16,583 bases of DNA from Gammaproteobacteria bacterium (lineage in GTDB: Bacteria > Pseudomonadota > Gammaproteobacteria > SZUA-229): positions 1 to 16,583 of the forward strand of contig JAOUPA010000030.1 of assembly GCA_029880105.1 (NCBI GenBank), given 5' to 3'. Under the pieces are notes generated by a model. That model saw only the letters and a program-made list of their open reading frames with translations, had not been told where the DNA came from and did no database searches. Positions within the stretch are counted from its first letter, which is position 1. Every line of letters starts with the position of its first letter. Shown one piece after another: positions 15,336 to 16,583 of this stretch. Both the position numbers and the translations under genes were made by a program.

Positions 15336-15989
15336 ATGCGCGTTTTAATTATTGATGATCATGCTCTGTTTCGCGTTGGCCTCAAAGGCCTGCTCGAACA
15401 ACGCAACATTGAAGTTGTCGGCGCTGCCGCGCACGGCGCTGAAGGTATTGAACTGGCAGAAGAACTCAAGCCCGATATTATACTGCTCGACCTGCGCATG
15501 CCCGAAATGGGCGGGCTCGAAGTACTGCCGGTGCTACGCGAAAAACACCCATCCACACCCGTAGTCATGCTCACTACCAGCAATGAAGAAAAAGATCTGA
15601 TCAAGTCTCTACGCACAGGTGCGCAGGGTTACTTATTAAAAGATATGGAACCCGACGAACTGGTTGGTGCACTACGAGATATAGAAAAGGGTAAAAATGT
15701 CGTCGCTCAGGATCTCACTGGTGCACTCGCACGTATGGTTCAGGGTGAAACCAATATCGAAGACAATGATGGTCCGTTTTCATCACTGACTCCTCGTGAA
15801 CACGAAATTTTATGCCTGCTTGCAGAAGGCCAAAGTAACAAACTGATTGCCCGTAACCTCGGTATCTCCGATGGCACCGTTAAGCTCCACGTTAAAGCCA
15901 TTCTACGCAAACTGGGGATCCACTCCCGCGTAGAGGCCGCCGTGATCGCCGTTGAACAGGGTCTACGCAATCCCAATCAGGACAATTAA
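15336..15989 (+). CDS. NarL/FixJ-family response regulator
   Basis: DNA-binding response regulator of 217 residues. The receiver domain (1-120) has acidic pocket Asp7-Asp8, phospho-acceptor Asp52 (LLDLRMP), Thr80 and Lys102 (LLKDME). The C-terminal LuxR-type helix-turn-helix spans about 151-208, with LTPREHEILCLLAEG and SDGTVKLHVKAILRKLG typical of NarL. It lies 27 bases after the kinase gene and surely forms a two-component pair with it. The target is unknown; the dsrA promoter region, with two possible NarL-type heptamers, is a candidate. Start: ATG at 15336, no strong ribosome-binding site. Confidence 0.95.
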   Translation: MRVLIIDDHALFRVGLKGLLEQRNIEVVGAAAHGAEGIELAEELKPDIILLDLRMPEMGGLEVLPVLREKHPSTPVVMLTTSNEEKDLIKSLRTGAQGYLLKDMEPDELVGALRDIEKGKNVVAQDLTGALARMVQGETNIEDNDGPFSSLTPREHEILCLLAEGQSNKLIARNLGISDGTVKLHVKAILRKLGIHSRVEAAVIAVEQGLRNPNQDN

Positions 15990-16003
15990 ATTCAAAAAAT
16001 ACT

Positions 16004-16486
16004 ATGAAAAAGTTTATGGATCTCGTCGCCGAAGCGCGTGAATACGTTGAAGAATTATTTCCCTGGGACGTTGATGAACTCATCAAAAAAAATAATGGCG
16101 CACTAATTCTGGACATCCGTGAAGAATGCGAGTTTTCAGCCTACCATATCGAACACACCATGCTGGTTCCACGCGGCATTCTCGAAACTGCCTGTGAAGA
16201 GGATTATGAAGATTCTGTACCTGAACTCATCGCTGCACGTGACCGCGAAATTGTACTGATATGCCGCTCCGGCAACCGTAGTTTGCTGGCGGCCAGAACC
16301 ATGCAGGTCATGGGTTATAATAATGTGAAATCGATGAAAACAGGCCTGCGCGGCTGGAATGACTACGAACTACCACTAAGAAATATCAGGAAGGAAATCC
16401 TTGATCCAGAAGATGTCGATGAAATGCTCAATGCGGGTTTCTGTTCGCAGTTAATGCATCCAGATCGTCGCACGATTCTATCCTAA
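16004..16486 (+). CDS. Single-domain rhodanese-like sulfurtransferase
   Basis: A 160-residue cytoplasmic protein with a rhodanese domain at about residues 18-125. DIREECEFSAYHI (37-49) and the active-site loop ICRSGNRS with Cys87 are typical of persulfide-carrying rhodaneses; the short C-R-S-G-N-R loop suits sulfur rather than phosphate substrates. RGWNDYELPL closes the domain. A C-terminal extension (about 130-160) carries another cysteine, Cys147 (AGFCSQL). No signal peptide is present. It is 14 bases after the response regulator gene and probably in the same transcript. It could feed sulfur to DsrEFH or act with the kinase pair; both are inference. Start: ATG at 16004, with Met5 as an alternative. 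Confidence 0.92.
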   Translation: MKKFMDLVAEAREYVEELFPWDVDELIKKNNGALILDIREECEFSAYHIEHTMLVPRGILETACEEDYEDSVPELIAARDREIVLICRSGNRSLLAARTMQVMGYNNVKSMKTGLRGWNDYELPLRNIRKEILDPEDVDEMLNAGFCSQLMHPDRRTILS

Positions 16487-16583
16487 ACTATCATTAACTG
16501 TATTTTTCCTGATAACCCTGTAGATTTTTCTGCTTGAAATTCAATCCTATTCGGTTATATACTCATTCAAAGCAAGTGTTCCT
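16487..16583. other. Terminal intergenic stretch
   Basis: No coding frame or clear terminator hairpin is visible in these last 97 bases behind the rhodanese gene. The stretch is AT-rich and ends with a possible promoter, listed separately. Confidence 0.6.
16534..16563 (+). promoter_or_regulatory. Possible sigma70-type promoter for a gene beyond the window
   Basis: TTGAAA (16534-16539) and TATACT (16558-16563) are 18 bases apart. This fits a sigma70 promoter pointing out of the window to the right. If real, the dsr-linked transcript ends before it and a new unit begins. Confidence 0.35.

Noticed and set aside
1..16583. tRNA or rRNA genes, CRISPR arrays, insertion sequences, attachment sites, frameshifted genes
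   Set aside because: None seen on reading both strands: no cloverleaf sequence, no regularly spaced repeats, no transposase or terminal inverted repeats, and every dsr gene is intact and of normal length.

Overview
This window carries an almost complete reverse-type dissimilatory sulfite reductase (rDsr) locus of the kind found in sulfur-oxidising Gammaproteobacteria. The gene order on the + strand is dsrA-B-E-F-H-C-M-K-L-J-O-P-N-R. dsrEFH, dsrL and dsrN-dsrR, together with Cys78 of DsrE, Cys20 of DsrH and the two C-terminal cysteines of DsrC, point to an oxidative (sulfur-globule or thiosulfate oxidising) pathway rather than sulfate reduction. The closest well-studied layout I know is Allochromatium vinosum dsrABEFHCMKLJOPNRS. 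Genus cannot be decided from this sequence; base composition is moderate and there is no sign of recent transfer inside the operon.

Layout. Positions 1-1001 (- strand) hold the possible start of an unidentified gene and a TauD/TfdA-superfamily 2-oxoglutarate/Fe(II) oxygenase, divergent from dsr. Positions 1002-1443 are a regulatory region: a GC-rich inverted repeat, a good sigma70-type promoter (TTGAGA-17-TACAAT) and two perfect palindromes around the predicted transcription start. Positions 1444-5364 encode the reductase (DsrAB), the sulfur relay (DsrEFH) and the sulfur carrier DsrC. A terminator-like hairpin follows dsrC. Positions 5455-12331 encode the transmembrane DsrMKJOP complex and the iron-sulfur flavoprotein DsrL. 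Another strong hairpin precedes dsrN (siroheme amidation) and dsrR (cysteine-free A-type-scaffold relative). Positions 14157-16486 hold a soluble NarX-like histidine kinase, a NarL-like response regulator and a rhodanese-domain protein, where A. vinosum has dsrS. The last ~100 bases are intergenic with a possible promoter.

How the genes work together (family knowledge). Persulfide sulfur passes through DsrEFH to DsrC. DsrAB releases it as sulfite, with electrons handled by DsrL and a DsrC trisulfide that exchanges with membrane DsrMKJOP. DsrN tailors the siroheme. The kinase/regulator pair is co-directional and closely spaced with dsr, so local control of the operon is a reasonable inference. 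The pathway itself is well described. The less-described parts are the regulatory/rhodanese tail, the twin palindromes at the dsrA promoter, and the hairpins that divide the operon into expression modules.
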